The translations under genes and the position numbers were made by a program. 64,000 bases of DNA from Halobacteriovoraceae bacterium (lineage in GTDB: Bacteria; Bdellovibrionota; Bacteriovoracia; Bacteriovoracales; Bacteriovoracaceae): positions 186,001 to 250,000 of the forward strand of contig JACKAJ010000016.1 of the NCBI GenBank assembly GCA_020635135.1, in the 5' to 3' direction. Below, piece by piece: positions 36,445 to 45,743 of this stretch. The notes beneath the pieces were generated by a model. That model ran no database searches. It saw only the letters and a list, made by a program, of their open reading frames with translations, and was not told where the DNA came from. The stretch's first letter is position 1; each line of letters opens with the position of its first letter.

Positions 36445-37323
36445 ATGAATTCTATTCGTTTATTTATTTTTCTAATCACAGCTTGTTCACTATCAATTTC
36501 GAAACAAATAATGGCAAGCAATCACTTCCCATTGTTAACTTCCATGTTTAATCATCTCAACATCGTCAAAAGAGCACAATGGGGTGCAGGGCTTATCAAA
36601 GATGACGGAAGTTATGATTGTTATAACTATCTTACCTCTGAGATGGAACAGTATTTTAACTTTCCAGCAAGCTCTACTGAAGAAGAAAAGCTCATCAATA
36701 TTTATCAGGGAGGTCGAATTATCGTTCACCACGCCGATGCTTATAACAACGTGAGTGATGAAGATGCTATGCGCTCAATATATCATTTTCATACCCGCGA
36801 TCGACAGTGGCTCGATATTGCTTATCATTTTCTCATTGGTAAAAATGGAAAAATTTATCAAGGAAGACCGCTTTATTTAATGGGCGGTCACGCAGGGGCC
36901 CCACTGCATTCAAGTGTCGACTGTGCTAACCCTGTGAATGACGGCAAAACATATCACGATGTTAATGTTAGCCAAGATTTTGATTTTCGATCCATCGGAA
37001 TTTCTCTTATTGGAGATTATGATGAAGAAATCCAGCCTCCTGCAATTCAAATGACGGCCTTGCGCGATCTTATTGATGAACTCTCCAAAATTTTTAATAT
37101 CCAATTTATCAATGGTCATCGCTTTTACAAAAACCGCTCCGAAGTTGCTGGAGCGACTACCTGCCCAGGAGACTACGCTTTTGATTTTCTTCATAATGAA
37201 TATTCTTCCATTATAGATACCCAAGACACTGGTCTCAACCAATTGGCGAGCCATCCTATTCGCTGCAGTATAACTTGTGTCGAGTATTCCAAAAGGCTTC
37301 CTACTTTTAGCAGCACTCCATGA
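36445..37323 (+). CDS. Secreted PGRP-type N-acetylmuramoyl-L-alanine amidase
   Basis: This 292-residue exported protein has a signal peptide (FIFLITACSLSISKQIMA) and an Amidase_2/PGRP domain of about residues 50-265. The zinc ligands expected for catalytic PGRPs are visible: His in IIVHHA, His in INGHRF and Cys in TTCPGD, with the conserved AYHFLIGKNGKIYQGR and GISLIGDY blocks. It would release stem peptides from MurNAc. It overlaps the GH3 gene by 4 bp (ATGA), so the two are coupled. Confidence 0.9.
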   Translation: MNSIRLFIFLITACSLSISKQIMASNHFPLLTSMFNHLNIVKRAQWGAGLIKDDGSYDCYNYLTSEMEQYFNFPASSTEEEKLINIYQGGRIIVHHADAYNNVSDEDAMRSIYHFHTRDRQWLDIAYHFLIGKNGKIYQGRPLYLMGGHAGAPLHSSVDCANPVNDGKTYHDVNVSQDFDFRSIGISLIGDYDEEIQPPAIQMTALRDLIDELSKIFNIQFINGHRFYKNRSEVAGATTCPGDYAFDFLHNEYSSIIDTQDTGLNQLASHPIRCSITCVEYSKRLPTFSSTP

Positions 37324-38600
37324 AATATATAATTCTTATCTCCACACTTTTGAGTTTTAACGCTTTTTCTTTTAACTGCAGCTATGACGGACAAAATTAT
37401 TTAAATAAAATCACCCAGCTTCTCATTGTGAGCTACGACAACGACCTGGCATTCAAAAAATACATGAAAAAATATCATTTTGGAGGGATTATTGGTTTTT
37501 CAAAAACATTTAGTTCTTTTCCAAATACAAATGAACTTAAAAAGACTTTGCAAGATCTTGAAAACTATACATCACAAAAACTTTTTCTCACTATAGATCA
37601 TGAAGGAGGGCTCGTTCAACGATTAAAGTCGTTAAAGGGCATGAGTTATATTCCTTCCGCAAGACTGATTGGTGAATATCTTAAAATTATTGAAATCCAA
37701 GATGGTCTCGTGACCGCTCTTGATCACGCCAAAATGATTGGTGAAATCATGGGAAGTGAATTAGCAAGCGCTGGGCTTAATTGGAATTTTGCCCCTGTTG
37801 CCGATGTCAATTACAACCCTCAAAACAAAGTGATCGGAAAACTCAACCGAGCCTACTCAAGTGATACCATCGATGTTTCTCATTATATTTCGGAAATTAT
37901 CCATGGGATGCAAGACTATCTCATCGCAACGGCAAAGCATTTTCCAGGCCACGGGCGTACGGCCAATAATAGTCATCAAAATGCCAGCTATGTTTATTCC
38001 ACCTATCAAGAAATTTATCAAAATGAGTTAATTCCTTTTCAGGCGGCTATCGCCAATGGCGTCCAGTCCATCATGATTGGTCACCTCATGTACCCCAATA
38101 TAGATTCTAAACTCACAAGTTTATCAACACGTTTCATTAATAAAATCCTTCTCAATGAACTTAACTTTGATGGGCTCGTCGTCTCTGATGATTTCACAAT
38201 GGGCGCTTTAGGATTTGCAATGGGTGTTCCTCCCGATGAGTTTCGCCAAGGACTTTACTTAGACAAAGTGGCCGAAGCCATTTCTCAATCACTCAAGGCT
38301 GGGATGGATCTCATTATACTTTCAAAATTCTCCAGTGGACGCCAAGACTTAAATGTTGTCGAGCATCTTTGCCAACAACTCCAAACGGATCATGAATTGC
38401 GTTCTACTTTATTGCAAAAATATCAGAAAGTTCTTCATTTCAAAAAGCAACAATTAAATTTTCCTTCTACCTCTTTGACTACTGATCAACTCCAAGAGCA
38501 TTATGAATTCATCCAGAGCATTGTGGATCAACTTGTCCAAGAATTTGGGAAATCTTACGTGCAGGCCATTGAACCACAAGTATTTCACTACTACCTGTGA
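37320..38600 (+). CDS. Secreted GH3 beta-N-acetylhexosaminidase-like enzyme
   Basis: This 426-residue protein has a signal peptide (MKYIILISTLLSFNAFS), unlike cytoplasmic NagZ. The GH3 domain holds TIDHEGGLVQRL, NFAPVADVNYNP, the KHFPGHG acid/base loop with a following SH, and the nucleophile Asp in VVSDDFTMGAL. It probably removes GlcNAc from glycan chains or muropeptides in the periplasm or outside the cell. The C-terminal ~80 residues are helical and lack a known domain. It is the second gene of the amidase operon. Confidence 0.9.
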   Translation: MKYIILISTLLSFNAFSFNCSYDGQNYLNKITQLLIVSYDNDLAFKKYMKKYHFGGIIGFSKTFSSFPNTNELKKTLQDLENYTSQKLFLTIDHEGGLVQRLKSLKGMSYIPSARLIGEYLKIIEIQDGLVTALDHAKMIGEIMGSELASAGLNWNFAPVADVNYNPQNKVIGKLNRAYSSDTIDVSHYISEIIHGMQDYLIATAKHFPGHGRTANNSHQNASYVYSTYQEIYQNELIPFQAAIANGVQSIMIGHLMYPNIDSKLTSLSTRFINKILLNELNFDGLVVSDDFTMGALGFAMGVPPDEFRQGLYLDKVAEAISQSLKAGMDLIILSKFSSGRQDLNVVEHLCQQLQTDHELRSTLLQKYQKVLHFKKQQLNFPSTSLTTDQLQEHYEFIQSIVDQLVQEFGKSYVQAIEPQVFHYYL

Positions 38601-38774
38601 AGTAGAGAGTATCTTCGAGTTAATATTTTTCCACAATTAATATCGAGAGTATCATTTTGCTTATTAATAATTTCTTGCATATAGTTTTGAACTTTTAGAA
38701 CCTTTTTCAATTCACGCCATTCTTTGGGCCCAAAGCTGATAGCTAAAACAGATAAGAAATATAAACACGTACAT
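38591..38774 (-). pseudogene. Broken small secreted protein gene
   Basis: This frame pair is not a normal open frame. From the ATG at 38774 I read a good signal peptide (MYVFIFLICFSYQLWAQ) that stops after RMA at 38712. In the +1 frame, protein-like sequence runs from the same point to a TAG at 38591 (FGPKEWRELKKVLKVQNYMQ, then a Lys/Asn/Leu-rich part with one Cys). Joining them would give about 60 residues. The shift point is the perfect 14-bp palindrome CTTTGGGCCCAAAG (38722-38735). It may be a real frameshift mutation, a sequencing error, or two unrelated frames. Confidence 0.4.
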
Positions 38775-38836
38775 GTTTTACTTATCGACAGAATCTATCA
38801 GTATCTAAAAAATAAGCTCATACCTGACAAGTATAA

Positions 38837-39976
38837 TCATAGCTCAAAGAGAATTTTGCTAACTAAGCCCGCTTTTTTAGGCAGTTTGTCCCAATAAATA
38901 AATTCACGCCGAGAATGCATGCCAGATCCTATGGCTCCCAGTCCATCTAAGCAAACATTTTTCTCGGCTGAAAAATAATTTATATCTGAACAGCCAGTAG
39001 TTGAGGAAAACTTTATTTGAGGGGCAAATTGGAGGATCTTCTCTTGAAAGCTAGCGAGATGGAGAGGATTATTTTTCATCGTTGGACAATCATCGTGGAC
39101 AGTCACATTCATACCTTCCACAAAAAATTGTTTTAATTCTTCTGAAAGACATTCATCAAAATACTTTACTTGAGACCGACAATTAAATCGAACATCGAGG
39201 CGACACTCCAAGAGACTTGAAGAGCGATTAAAGTGTTCCGAGTTGCTTTGAATTGAACTCACGTGGAATTTTAAACCCTCTATCGGCATTACTTTAGATT
39301 TTAAGCTGACAATGAGTTCTGAAAGAGCATGGCAAGGATTATATTGATATTTGCATGCCCGACCAGTGTGAAAAGAACTGCTTTTTGTCTTAAGCGAATA
39401 CCATTTGTTCCCACTTCTGGAAACGATGAGAGACTCATCTTCTAGAGCAGGCTCAAAACAAAAAGCATAATCACATTTTTCACCGATCAATCTAAAATAG
39501 TCATGAAAACCTAGAGATCCAACTTCTTCATTAGGGCTAACAATGAGATGTATTTCTAAATTTTGAATTTCACAAGAATTTAAATAATTTTTAAGTCCAT
39601 AGAGACAGGAAACAATTCCACCTTTCATGTCGGCAATTCCCGATCCAAAAGCTTTCTGTCCTTCAATTTTAATCGGAGATTTGTTGTTCGGAGATAGTAC
39701 GGTATCGGAATGAAGGACAAGAGCAATTGTTTGGAAATCTTCTGTCTTTGCTGGAAAAATACAGTGCAAAAGATCAGCTGACTGATAAATGAGATTAGGG
39801 ATCTCTATAATTTTGGGATTAAGATCAGCAACAAAATGTTTTATCCATTCATTGACTTTTTTAATACCTGGTATATTAGCAGACTGAGAGTTAATTGACA
39901 CAAGTTCTTCTAGATCCTTCAAGAGATCATTACAATTGGCCGTAGATAAAACTTGTAATTCATTTTCTTCTTTCAA
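38837..39976 (-). CDS. M20-family zinc peptidase
   Basis: This 379-residue cytoplasmic enzyme of the M20/ArgE/DapE/CPG2 superfamily shows the metal ligands as His in VLHSDT, Asp in GIADMKGG, Glu pair in SPNEEVGSLG and His near the end in GSGMHSRRE. A dimerisation domain (about 180-290) is inserted as usual. Substrate (peptide, N-acetyl amino acid or glutamyl compound) cannot be predicted. It has no operon partner. Confidence 0.88.
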   Translation of the reverse strand: MKEENELQVLSTANCNDLLKDLEELVSINSQSANIPGIKKVNEWIKHFVADLNPKIIEIPNLIYQSADLLHCIFPAKTEDFQTIALVLHSDTVLSPNNKSPIKIEGQKAFGSGIADMKGGIVSCLYGLKNYLNSCEIQNLEIHLIVSPNEEVGSLGFHDYFRLIGEKCDYAFCFEPALEDESLIVSRSGNKWYSLKTKSSSFHTGRACKYQYNPCHALSELIVSLKSKVMPIEGLKFHVSSIQSNSEHFNRSSSLLECRLDVRFNCRSQVKYFDECLSEELKQFFVEGMNVTVHDDCPTMKNNPLHLASFQEKILQFAPQIKFSSTTGCSDINYFSAEKNVCLDGLGAIGSGMHSRREFIYWDKLPKKAGLVSKILFEL

Positions 39977-40165
39977 AACAATTCTAGGCTATGCCAATTC
40001 TCTAGACTTAGATAAGTTAAGAGTTTGTTAGAGTTACTACCTGAGTTTATCAATCAACTGTAGAGAGAGTTTTCAAAAAATTAGTCTAGCTCCTATATTC
40101 ATTTTGGAATATACTCTATCTGATAGTCTGTGAATATTTAAATATTTTTTGATTATGGTCTCTTT

Positions 40166-40510
40166 ATGGAAACAACAAAAAAATCAGAAGTCTTAAAACT
40201 CATTAATGAGCGGCTCCAAGAACTCGATTCAACAATTGAATCATTAAAAGAAAAAATTAAACCCGTTGCCCCTGACGTCAGTTTAGGTCGCCTCACGCGC
40301 ATGGAGGCTATTCAAGAAAAGGCCGTAGCAGAAGAGAATTTTCGTAAAGCGAATGAAGAAAAAATTAATCTCCTCAAAACCTTAAAGAGAATTCAAGACG
40401 ATGAATTTGGGTACTGCCAATTGTGTGGAAATGAAATACCTTGGAAGAGAATTAAGGCCGTTCCCTATGGACGAAGCTGTATCGAATGTTTGAATGATCT
40501 TGAGGCTTAA
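40166..40510 (+). CDS. DksA/TraR-type zinc-finger protein
   Basis: This 114-residue protein has a coiled-coil-like N-terminal two-thirds followed by the zinc finger C-x2-C...C-x2-C (YCQLCGNEIPWKR and CIECL). Such proteins enter the RNA polymerase secondary channel and adjust transcription with ppGpp. The coiled-coil tip carries an APDVSLGRLTRMEA stretch rather than the D-x2-D-x-A of DksA, so activity may differ. No clear Shine-Dalgarno is seen before the ATG. It is convergent with ggt. Confidence 0.85.
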   Translation: METTKKSEVLKLINERLQELDSTIESLKEKIKPVAPDVSLGRLTRMEAIQEKAVAEENFRKANEEKINLLKTLKRIQDDEFGYCQLCGNEIPWKRIKAVPYGRSCIECLNDLEA

Positions 40511-40520
40511 GGCGTGTCCT

Positions 40521-42065
40521 CTAAGACTCTACAAAAGATGCCCCGTGCCTTCTTGAATCTGATACCGCATGCATTTTCCCTTCACTATCTTTCCCTGCAA
40601 TATTCAAGGCTCCAAAATACATGTTTTTATCATCAAAAGGTCGCATCTTATATTTACCCTCTAGAGCACTCACATCAACACCAGGTTCATACTGGGCGAT
40701 AAACTCTCCACCTTCATTGTCCAAATGTAAACGTGGAGCAGGAACGATATCTTCAAATTTCATTTTCTCATAAGCAAAGCGTACCCAACCTTGAAATATA
40801 GTTGTCGTAATCCGGCTTGCACCTGGAGAGCCAAAGGCCAAGCATTTCCCTTCTTTATTCCAAGCAACAACCGGAGACATATTGGAAACCAATCGCTCTC
40901 CTGTTGGAATTGTAAAATAGCCTTTGGGACTTAATTCAGGTTCACCCATAGTATTGTTGAGGGCTATTCCTGTTCCCGTGACGGAGATACCAGAGCCATA
41001 ACCAGCACTCATAGTAATAGCAATCATTGTTCCATCTTCCGTTACCACACTAATATGCATCGTATGAGGAGAAAAAAGTTTTTCAGAATATTTTGTCAGC
41101 CATTTTTTCTCGAGTATGGCCTGAGCTTTTACTTCATCCCAACCTTCAACTGTTTCATTTTTTCTTAATGAAAACATCACTTGCTGGGCCTTGGCTATAT
41201 TGAGAACGCTTTGATCAGTTGGAAGATCTTTTGACCAGTCTCGATCATAGAGTTGGATCATTGATCCCACCATCGCCCCTCCAACGGCAGGCGGAGGATT
41301 CAAGGCCAACTGATAGCCTTGGGACTCTATCATAAGAGGTTTTCTAATGATCGTGCGATAATTTTTGAGATCCTCCATCGTGACAAACCCACCATTTTCA
41401 CTCATCTCTTTGACAAACATCTTTGCCAATTCACCTTCATAGAGTGCGCGTGATCCTTCGTCAGCAATGTATTGTAACGTTTGATCGTAATGAGGTAATT
41501 TATAAATTTCATCTCTGACGATACAATTTTCTCCATCGGGGAAAAAAGAGCGACGACTTTCCATTTGATCAAAAAAGATATCTTTTCTAGTTACCCCTAG
41601 CCATTGAGTCATCGTTCCATTAGCAGGAACACCTGATTTCGCAAGCTCTATGGCCGGAGCCACAATCTCTTTCCAAGAAAGACTTCCATGATCTCTCCAT
41701 GCTTGCTCTACTGCTTTAAGCATTCCGGGAACTGCCACAGAGCCATGACCAACATTAATATTAATTCCATCTCCGTACTCGAGATGAACTGTTTTCCAAG
41801 ATTTCTTTTTTCCTTCTTTAACTTCATTACTTACTGTAGGCATGGCATCGCAACCATCGTAAACGACAGGCTCTGCACCGGGTTTTTTAATAGAAATAAA
41901 AGCCGATCCACCTAAGGAACACATCAAAACTTCAGTCAAAGTTGCTGTGATAGCACAACAAAGAGCAATATCTGCAGCATTCCCACCTTGTTCAGCAATC
42001 CTTACGCCTGCGGCTACTGTACTGGGGGCATCTGCTGCAATAGCAACTCTCGTTCTTTTCTTCAT
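40521..42065 (-). CDS. ggt: Gamma-glutamyltranspeptidase without signal peptide
   Basis: This 514-residue Ntn hydrolase cleaves gamma-glutamyl bonds such as in glutathione. The family blocks are clear: IAEQGGNAADIALCCA, GGSAFISI, GHGSVAVPGML, and the self-cleavage region HTMHISVVTEDG where the Thr should become the new N-terminus. The later LNNTMGE segment matches the usual LNNEMDDF. No signal peptide is present, although most bacterial GGTs are periplasmic, and the protein is somewhat short. It overlaps the DUF4442 gene by 4 bp. Confidence 0.87.
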   Translation of the reverse strand: MKKRTRVAIAADAPSTVAAGVRIAEQGGNAADIALCCAITATLTEVLMCSLGGSAFISIKKPGAEPVVYDGCDAMPTVSNEVKEGKKKSWKTVHLEYGDGININVGHGSVAVPGMLKAVEQAWRDHGSLSWKEIVAPAIELAKSGVPANGTMTQWLGVTRKDIFFDQMESRRSFFPDGENCIVRDEIYKLPHYDQTLQYIADEGSRALYEGELAKMFVKEMSENGGFVTMEDLKNYRTIIRKPLMIESQGYQLALNPPPAVGGAMVGSMIQLYDRDWSKDLPTDQSVLNIAKAQQVMFSLRKNETVEGWDEVKAQAILEKKWLTKYSEKLFSPHTMHISVVTEDGTMIAITMSAGYGSGISVTGTGIALNNTMGEPELSPKGYFTIPTGERLVSNMSPVVAWNKEGKCLAFGSPGASRITTTIFQGWVRFAYEKMKFEDIVPAPRLHLDNEGGEFIAQYEPGVDVSALEGKYKMRPFDDKNMYFGALNIAGKDSEGKMHAVSDSRRHGASFVES

Positions 42066-42532
42066 TTTTCCTCTTTTAATTTTAAAGATAATGTCAAAGT
42101 AAACTTTGCCGCGATTTCGTCACCCAATTGACTTGGAACTTTGGCAATAATATTCACTGGCATGTCCATTCGATCTTTTGAATCGATCACTTTTTGAACA
42201 AATGTTCCTATCTCTTCACCTTGATCATTCATAAAAAGAGCATCTCCTTCAACTCTTTTGTAAAATTCAGCGTGAAAATCCTTAAAGACCAAGTGAATTT
42301 TTCTCTTAGATTCTTTAATTCGCTCCATGGCAATCAAACCACCAGCAAGATCAGCGGCCGTGCAAAGCACACCAAAGTACATACTCCCAAGATGGTTTTT
42401 ATTTCTTTTTAATAGGGGAACCTTAATCGTGCATTGATTCTTGGTGAGCTTCAACACTTTGGGAGAGATGAACCAAATAAGGGGAATTTTTAAAAGACCA
42501 AAAATTCTTAACTTCACACTTTCTATAAACAT
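42062..42532 (-). CDS. DUF4442 hotdog-fold thioesterase-like protein
   Basis: This protein has about 156 residues and resembles DUF4442, a hotdog-fold family near acyl-CoA thioesterases. The central motif is NKNHLGSMYFGVLCTAADLAGG. Substrate is unknown. The start is uncertain: an ATG at 42532 (used here) or a TTG three codons upstream, neither with a strong Shine-Dalgarno. It overlaps ggt by 4 bp and is divergent from the uracil operon. Confidence 0.78.
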   Translation of the reverse strand: MFIESVKLRIFGLLKIPLIWFISPKVLKLTKNQCTIKVPLLKRNKNHLGSMYFGVLCTAADLAGGLIAMERIKESKRKIHLVFKDFHAEFYKRVEGDALFMNDQGEEIGTFVQKVIDSKDRMDMPVNIIAKVPSQLGDEIAAKFTLTLSLKLKEEK

Positions 42533-42679
42533 AATTATCAACCAATTTATAATAGGTGCTCCCGAGAGACAACTTAATCAAGAGAAGATAATAACGCGCA
42601 TCATTACACAGCTCTTTCCTGGACTAGAGGGGGCAAAGTCATTAAAATCTTTACTTTAAGGATTACTAAGGAATTTCCC

Positions 42680-43945
42680 ATGAATAGCGATAAAAATTAT
42701 AAAAAAGTTTCACACGTTGTGCTCACCTCGCACACTAACCAAGTATATAAAGAAGTTTTTCCTATTCACTGGGGGGCAAGTGATCCCATGCAAAGAGGCC
42801 CCATTATTGCCACTATTAGTGACAAAAGTCATCGCAACGCCATTGGGACTCACAGTGGAAGTTATACGGTTTATCGCGCTCTATCAATTGCGGCTGGGCA
42901 TTTTCCAGTAGATCATAAAGCCGATCTTGCTAACACCGAAGCAACTAATCCCATTGGACCCTATGATTCTTGGAAAGATCCTGAAAAAATTGTCTCACTC
43001 GATCCTTGGGGAGCGATGATAAATGAACACTTTCTCGATCTCATCAGAAGCGGCATTGATATTCGACCGACCATCGCTGTGACTCAAGCTCGTCTTCATA
43101 TTCCAGAAATTCGTGAAGCAATCGATGCTGGAAGACTCCCAATCGATGGAAAAATTGTTTCTCAAGCGAAAGATATTAAAACAACGAAAGTCGCCATTGA
43201 ACCTGTTTGGTATTTACCTGGAATTGCGAAACGCTTTGGACTTTCAGAGGGTGATCTTAGAAAAATTCTTTTCCAAGAAACGGGAGGAATGTTTCCTGAA
43301 CTCGTGACTCGCCCTGATCTTAAAATTTTGCTCCCCCCTATTGGAAGCACGACTGCTTATATTTTTGGTGATCTCAAAGATCTCGCCGATCCCTCTGTTG
43401 AGCTCACTTGTCGTGTTCATGATGAATGTAATGGTTCAGATGTCTTTGGTTCTGATATTTGCACTTGCCGCCCTTATCTTACCCATGGGATTGAAGATGC
43501 TGCTCGAACAGCTCAAAAAGGAGGCGTTGGCCTCGTGGTTTATTTTCGAAAAGAAGGCAGAGCCTTAGGAGAAGTCACTAAATTTCTCGTCTATAATGCT
43601 AGAAAAAGACAAAAAGGTGGCGATAGTGCTGCGACTTATTTTATGAGAACAGAATGTGTAGCCGGAGTTGAGGATGCCCGTTTTCAAGAACTGATGCCTG
43701 ATGTTCTCCACTATTTTGGCGTTAAAAAAATTCATAACCTCCATTCCATGAGCAATATGAAATACGATGCTATCGTCAATAGTGGGATTGAAGTCGTCAA
43801 TCGAATTTCGATACCTGAGGACTTAGTCCCTGCAGATGCCCAAGTGGAAATTGAAGCTAAAAAAGCAGCAGGTTACTTCACTCAAGGCGAAGTCAAGAAA
43901 GATAAAAAACTTGAAAAAGTAAAGGGACGAAAACTCGATGAGTAA
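42680..43945 (+). CDS. URC1-type GTP cyclohydrolase II-like protein
   Basis: This 421-residue protein has a C-terminal RibA-like GTP cyclohydrolase II fold whose zinc site is intact (VHDECNGSDVFGSDICTC: C-x10-C-x-C), followed by FRKEGRALG. The ~200-residue N-terminal extension and the FMRTECVAGVEDARFQELMPD block match the URC1 proteins of the URC uracil-degradation pathway, not riboflavin synthesis. The next gene, which overlaps it by 8 bp, is URC4-like. In that pathway the enzyme is thought to open the pyrimidine ring of UMP or a related compound. AAGGA sets the start. Confidence 0.9.
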   Translation: MNSDKNYKKVSHVVLTSHTNQVYKEVFPIHWGASDPMQRGPIIATISDKSHRNAIGTHSGSYTVYRALSIAAGHFPVDHKADLANTEATNPIGPYDSWKDPEKIVSLDPWGAMINEHFLDLIRSGIDIRPTIAVTQARLHIPEIREAIDAGRLPIDGKIVSQAKDIKTTKVAIEPVWYLPGIAKRFGLSEGDLRKILFQETGGMFPELVTRPDLKILLPPIGSTTAYIFGDLKDLADPSVELTCRVHDECNGSDVFGSDICTCRPYLTHGIEDAARTAQKGGVGLVVYFRKEGRALGEVTKFLVYNARKRQKGGDSAATYFMRTECVAGVEDARFQELMPDVLHYFGVKKIHNLHSMSNMKYDAIVNSGIEVVNRISIPEDLVPADAQVEIEAKKAAGYFTQGEVKKDKKLEKVKGRKLDE

Positions 43946-45089
43946 CTTAGAAACTCTAACCAACACAAGCTATATAAGATCACAAGCGCAAAAGATATAT
44001 CAACTCTGCCAGGAAGGAAAAACGAGTTTTATTCTAGATGAATCGAGGTTGAATGATACTGCAGATCTCGTTATTGAAAATATCAAGAAAAATTATCCAA
44101 AGGGCAATATCCCTTATCATGGACGAATCAATCACTTAAATGCTGGGTCCACTCAAAGAACTCGCCAACTCCCTGATCAAAAGACTTTGATGGATCTTAT
44201 TTTTGTATCGACTCTTGTCGATGCCGGTACTGGAAACAAGTGGAGCTTCCAAGAAAACGACCGAACATTTGAAAAATCTGAAGGACTGGCCGTTGCTAGC
44301 TATCACTTTTTCAAATCAGGTTATGTGACAGAAAATGGAGTTCTCGATGCAGGAAAACTTTCTAAGTTAAAGACCACAGCTTTTGAGAAAGTCTTCCAAG
44401 TTACCGATGAAAACCGTCTCAATGGAACCAAAGACCGAGTCAAACTCCTCAATAAACTAGGGCAAGTGCTTTTAAACTCATCAACATTCCCCAATGCCCG
44501 CCCAAGTGACCTGGCTCAGTTAATGCAAACTCGCTATGGTGATACTTTTTCCGCGAAAAATCTTTTAAAAGAAATTTTACTTAATTTTCATCAAATATGG
44601 CCTGAAAGAAAAAAAGTCGATGGTATCAATCTATCCGATGTCTGGTTCTATCCTTTAGCTTCAGATGATAAGGAAGATATTCAAAATTGGATCCCCTTTC
44701 ACAAACTATCGCAGTGGCTTACTTACTCGCTTATTGAAGTCTTTGATAAAGCGAATTTTAAAATTACAAACATAGATGAACTAACTGGACTTCCAGAATA
44801 TCGCAATGGAGGATTGTTTATTGATACAGGGGTTATCAAGTTTGAAGTTCCTGAAGATCAAAACAAAATTTTTCCAGTTGATTCAAAGCTTGTTATTGAA
44901 TGGAGGGCCCTGACCGTAATTCTCCTCGATAAAATTTCTGAACTTATTAAAACAAAGATGGGAGATAGACAGCTCAATCTAGCAAAAATTTTAGAAGGTG
45001 GAACTTGGTCTACGGGTAGAGAATTAGCTATGAAAAGACGAAATGGGACTCCTCCCTTGCGTCTAGCTCTCGATAGTACTGTTTTTTAA
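43938..45089 (+). CDS. URC4-like protein (DUF1688)
   Basis: This 383-residue soluble protein of family DUF1688 is essential for URC-type uracil catabolism in yeast, but its reaction is unknown. The characteristic blocks are FILDESRLNDTADLVIENI, NIPYHGRINHLNAG, EGLAVASYHFF and the C-terminal TGRELAMKRRNGTPPL. It overlaps the URC1-like gene and precedes upp by 24 bp. The gene order is the strongest support for its role. Confidence 0.88.
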   Translation: MSNLETLTNTSYIRSQAQKIYQLCQEGKTSFILDESRLNDTADLVIENIKKNYPKGNIPYHGRINHLNAGSTQRTRQLPDQKTLMDLIFVSTLVDAGTGNKWSFQENDRTFEKSEGLAVASYHFFKSGYVTENGVLDAGKLSKLKTTAFEKVFQVTDENRLNGTKDRVKLLNKLGQVLLNSSTFPNARPSDLAQLMQTRYGDTFSAKNLLKEILLNFHQIWPERKKVDGINLSDVWFYPLASDDKEDIQNWIPFHKLSQWLTYSLIEVFDKANFKITNIDELTGLPEYRNGGLFIDTGVIKFEVPEDQNKIFPVDSKLVIEWRALTVILLDKISELIKTKMGDRQLNLAKILEGGTWSTGRELAMKRRNGTPPLRLALDSTVF

Positions 45090-45113
45090 TGCTGTTTTTA
45101 ACGGAGATAAATT

Positions 45114-45743
45114 GTGAATTCTAATATTAAAATTATCGATCACGTCATTCTTAAGCACAAACTTGGGCTTCTTCGAGACAAGGAAACTTCCTCTCACGAA
45201 TTTCGAAATCTCATGGGAGAAATTAGTGAAATCCTCGCTTACGAGGCTACTGCTGATCTTCCTATGCAACAAGTTCAGATAGAAACTCAGTTGTCCAAAA
45301 CTCAGATTGAAAAAATAGCTGCCCCCCCCATCGTTGTGTCGATCATGCGGGCTGGGAATGGTATGCTTAGTGCTGTTTTAAAGATGCTGCCTTTCGCAAG
45401 TGCAGGTCACATAGGAATCTATCGTGATAAATTTATAAACAACACAGTCGAATATTATTTTAAAATCCCAGCGAAACCAGAAAACAAGAAAGTATTGTTA
45501 CTCGACCCACTTTTGGCAACAGGAGACACAGCCATTGCCAGTGTTGATCGACTGAAACAATACAAAGTTGGAGAAATTCGTTTTTTAACAATCCTTGCCT
45601 CCCAGCATGGACTCAAAAGACTTCATCACTTTCATCCCGATGTAAAAATTTATACCCTTTCTGTGAATGAAGAGCTCAACGAACAAGGTTATTTGGTCCC
45701 AGGTTTGGGGGATGCAGGAGATCGATTATTTCAAAGCAAGTAA
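45114..45743 (+). CDS. upp: Uracil phosphoribosyltransferase
   Basis: The enzyme makes UMP from uracil and PRPP. It has 209 residues. The PRPP-binding motif is LLLDPLLATGDTAIAS and the family block PPIVVSIMRAGNGML is present, ending with PGLGDAGDRLF. The start is GTG with CGGAGAT upstream. In the URC pathway uracil must first be converted to its nucleotide, so upp supplies the substrate for the two genes before it. Its last codons overlap the proposed udk start. Confidence 0.94.
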   Translation: MNSNIKIIDHVILKHKLGLLRDKETSSHEFRNLMGEISEILAYEATADLPMQQVQIETQLSKTQIEKIAAPPIVVSIMRAGNGMLSAVLKMLPFASAGHIGIYRDKFINNTVEYYFKIPAKPENKKVLLLDPLLATGDTAIASVDRLKQYKVGEIRFLTILASQHGLKRLHHFHPDVKIYTLSVNEELNEQGYLVPGLGDAGDRLFQSK

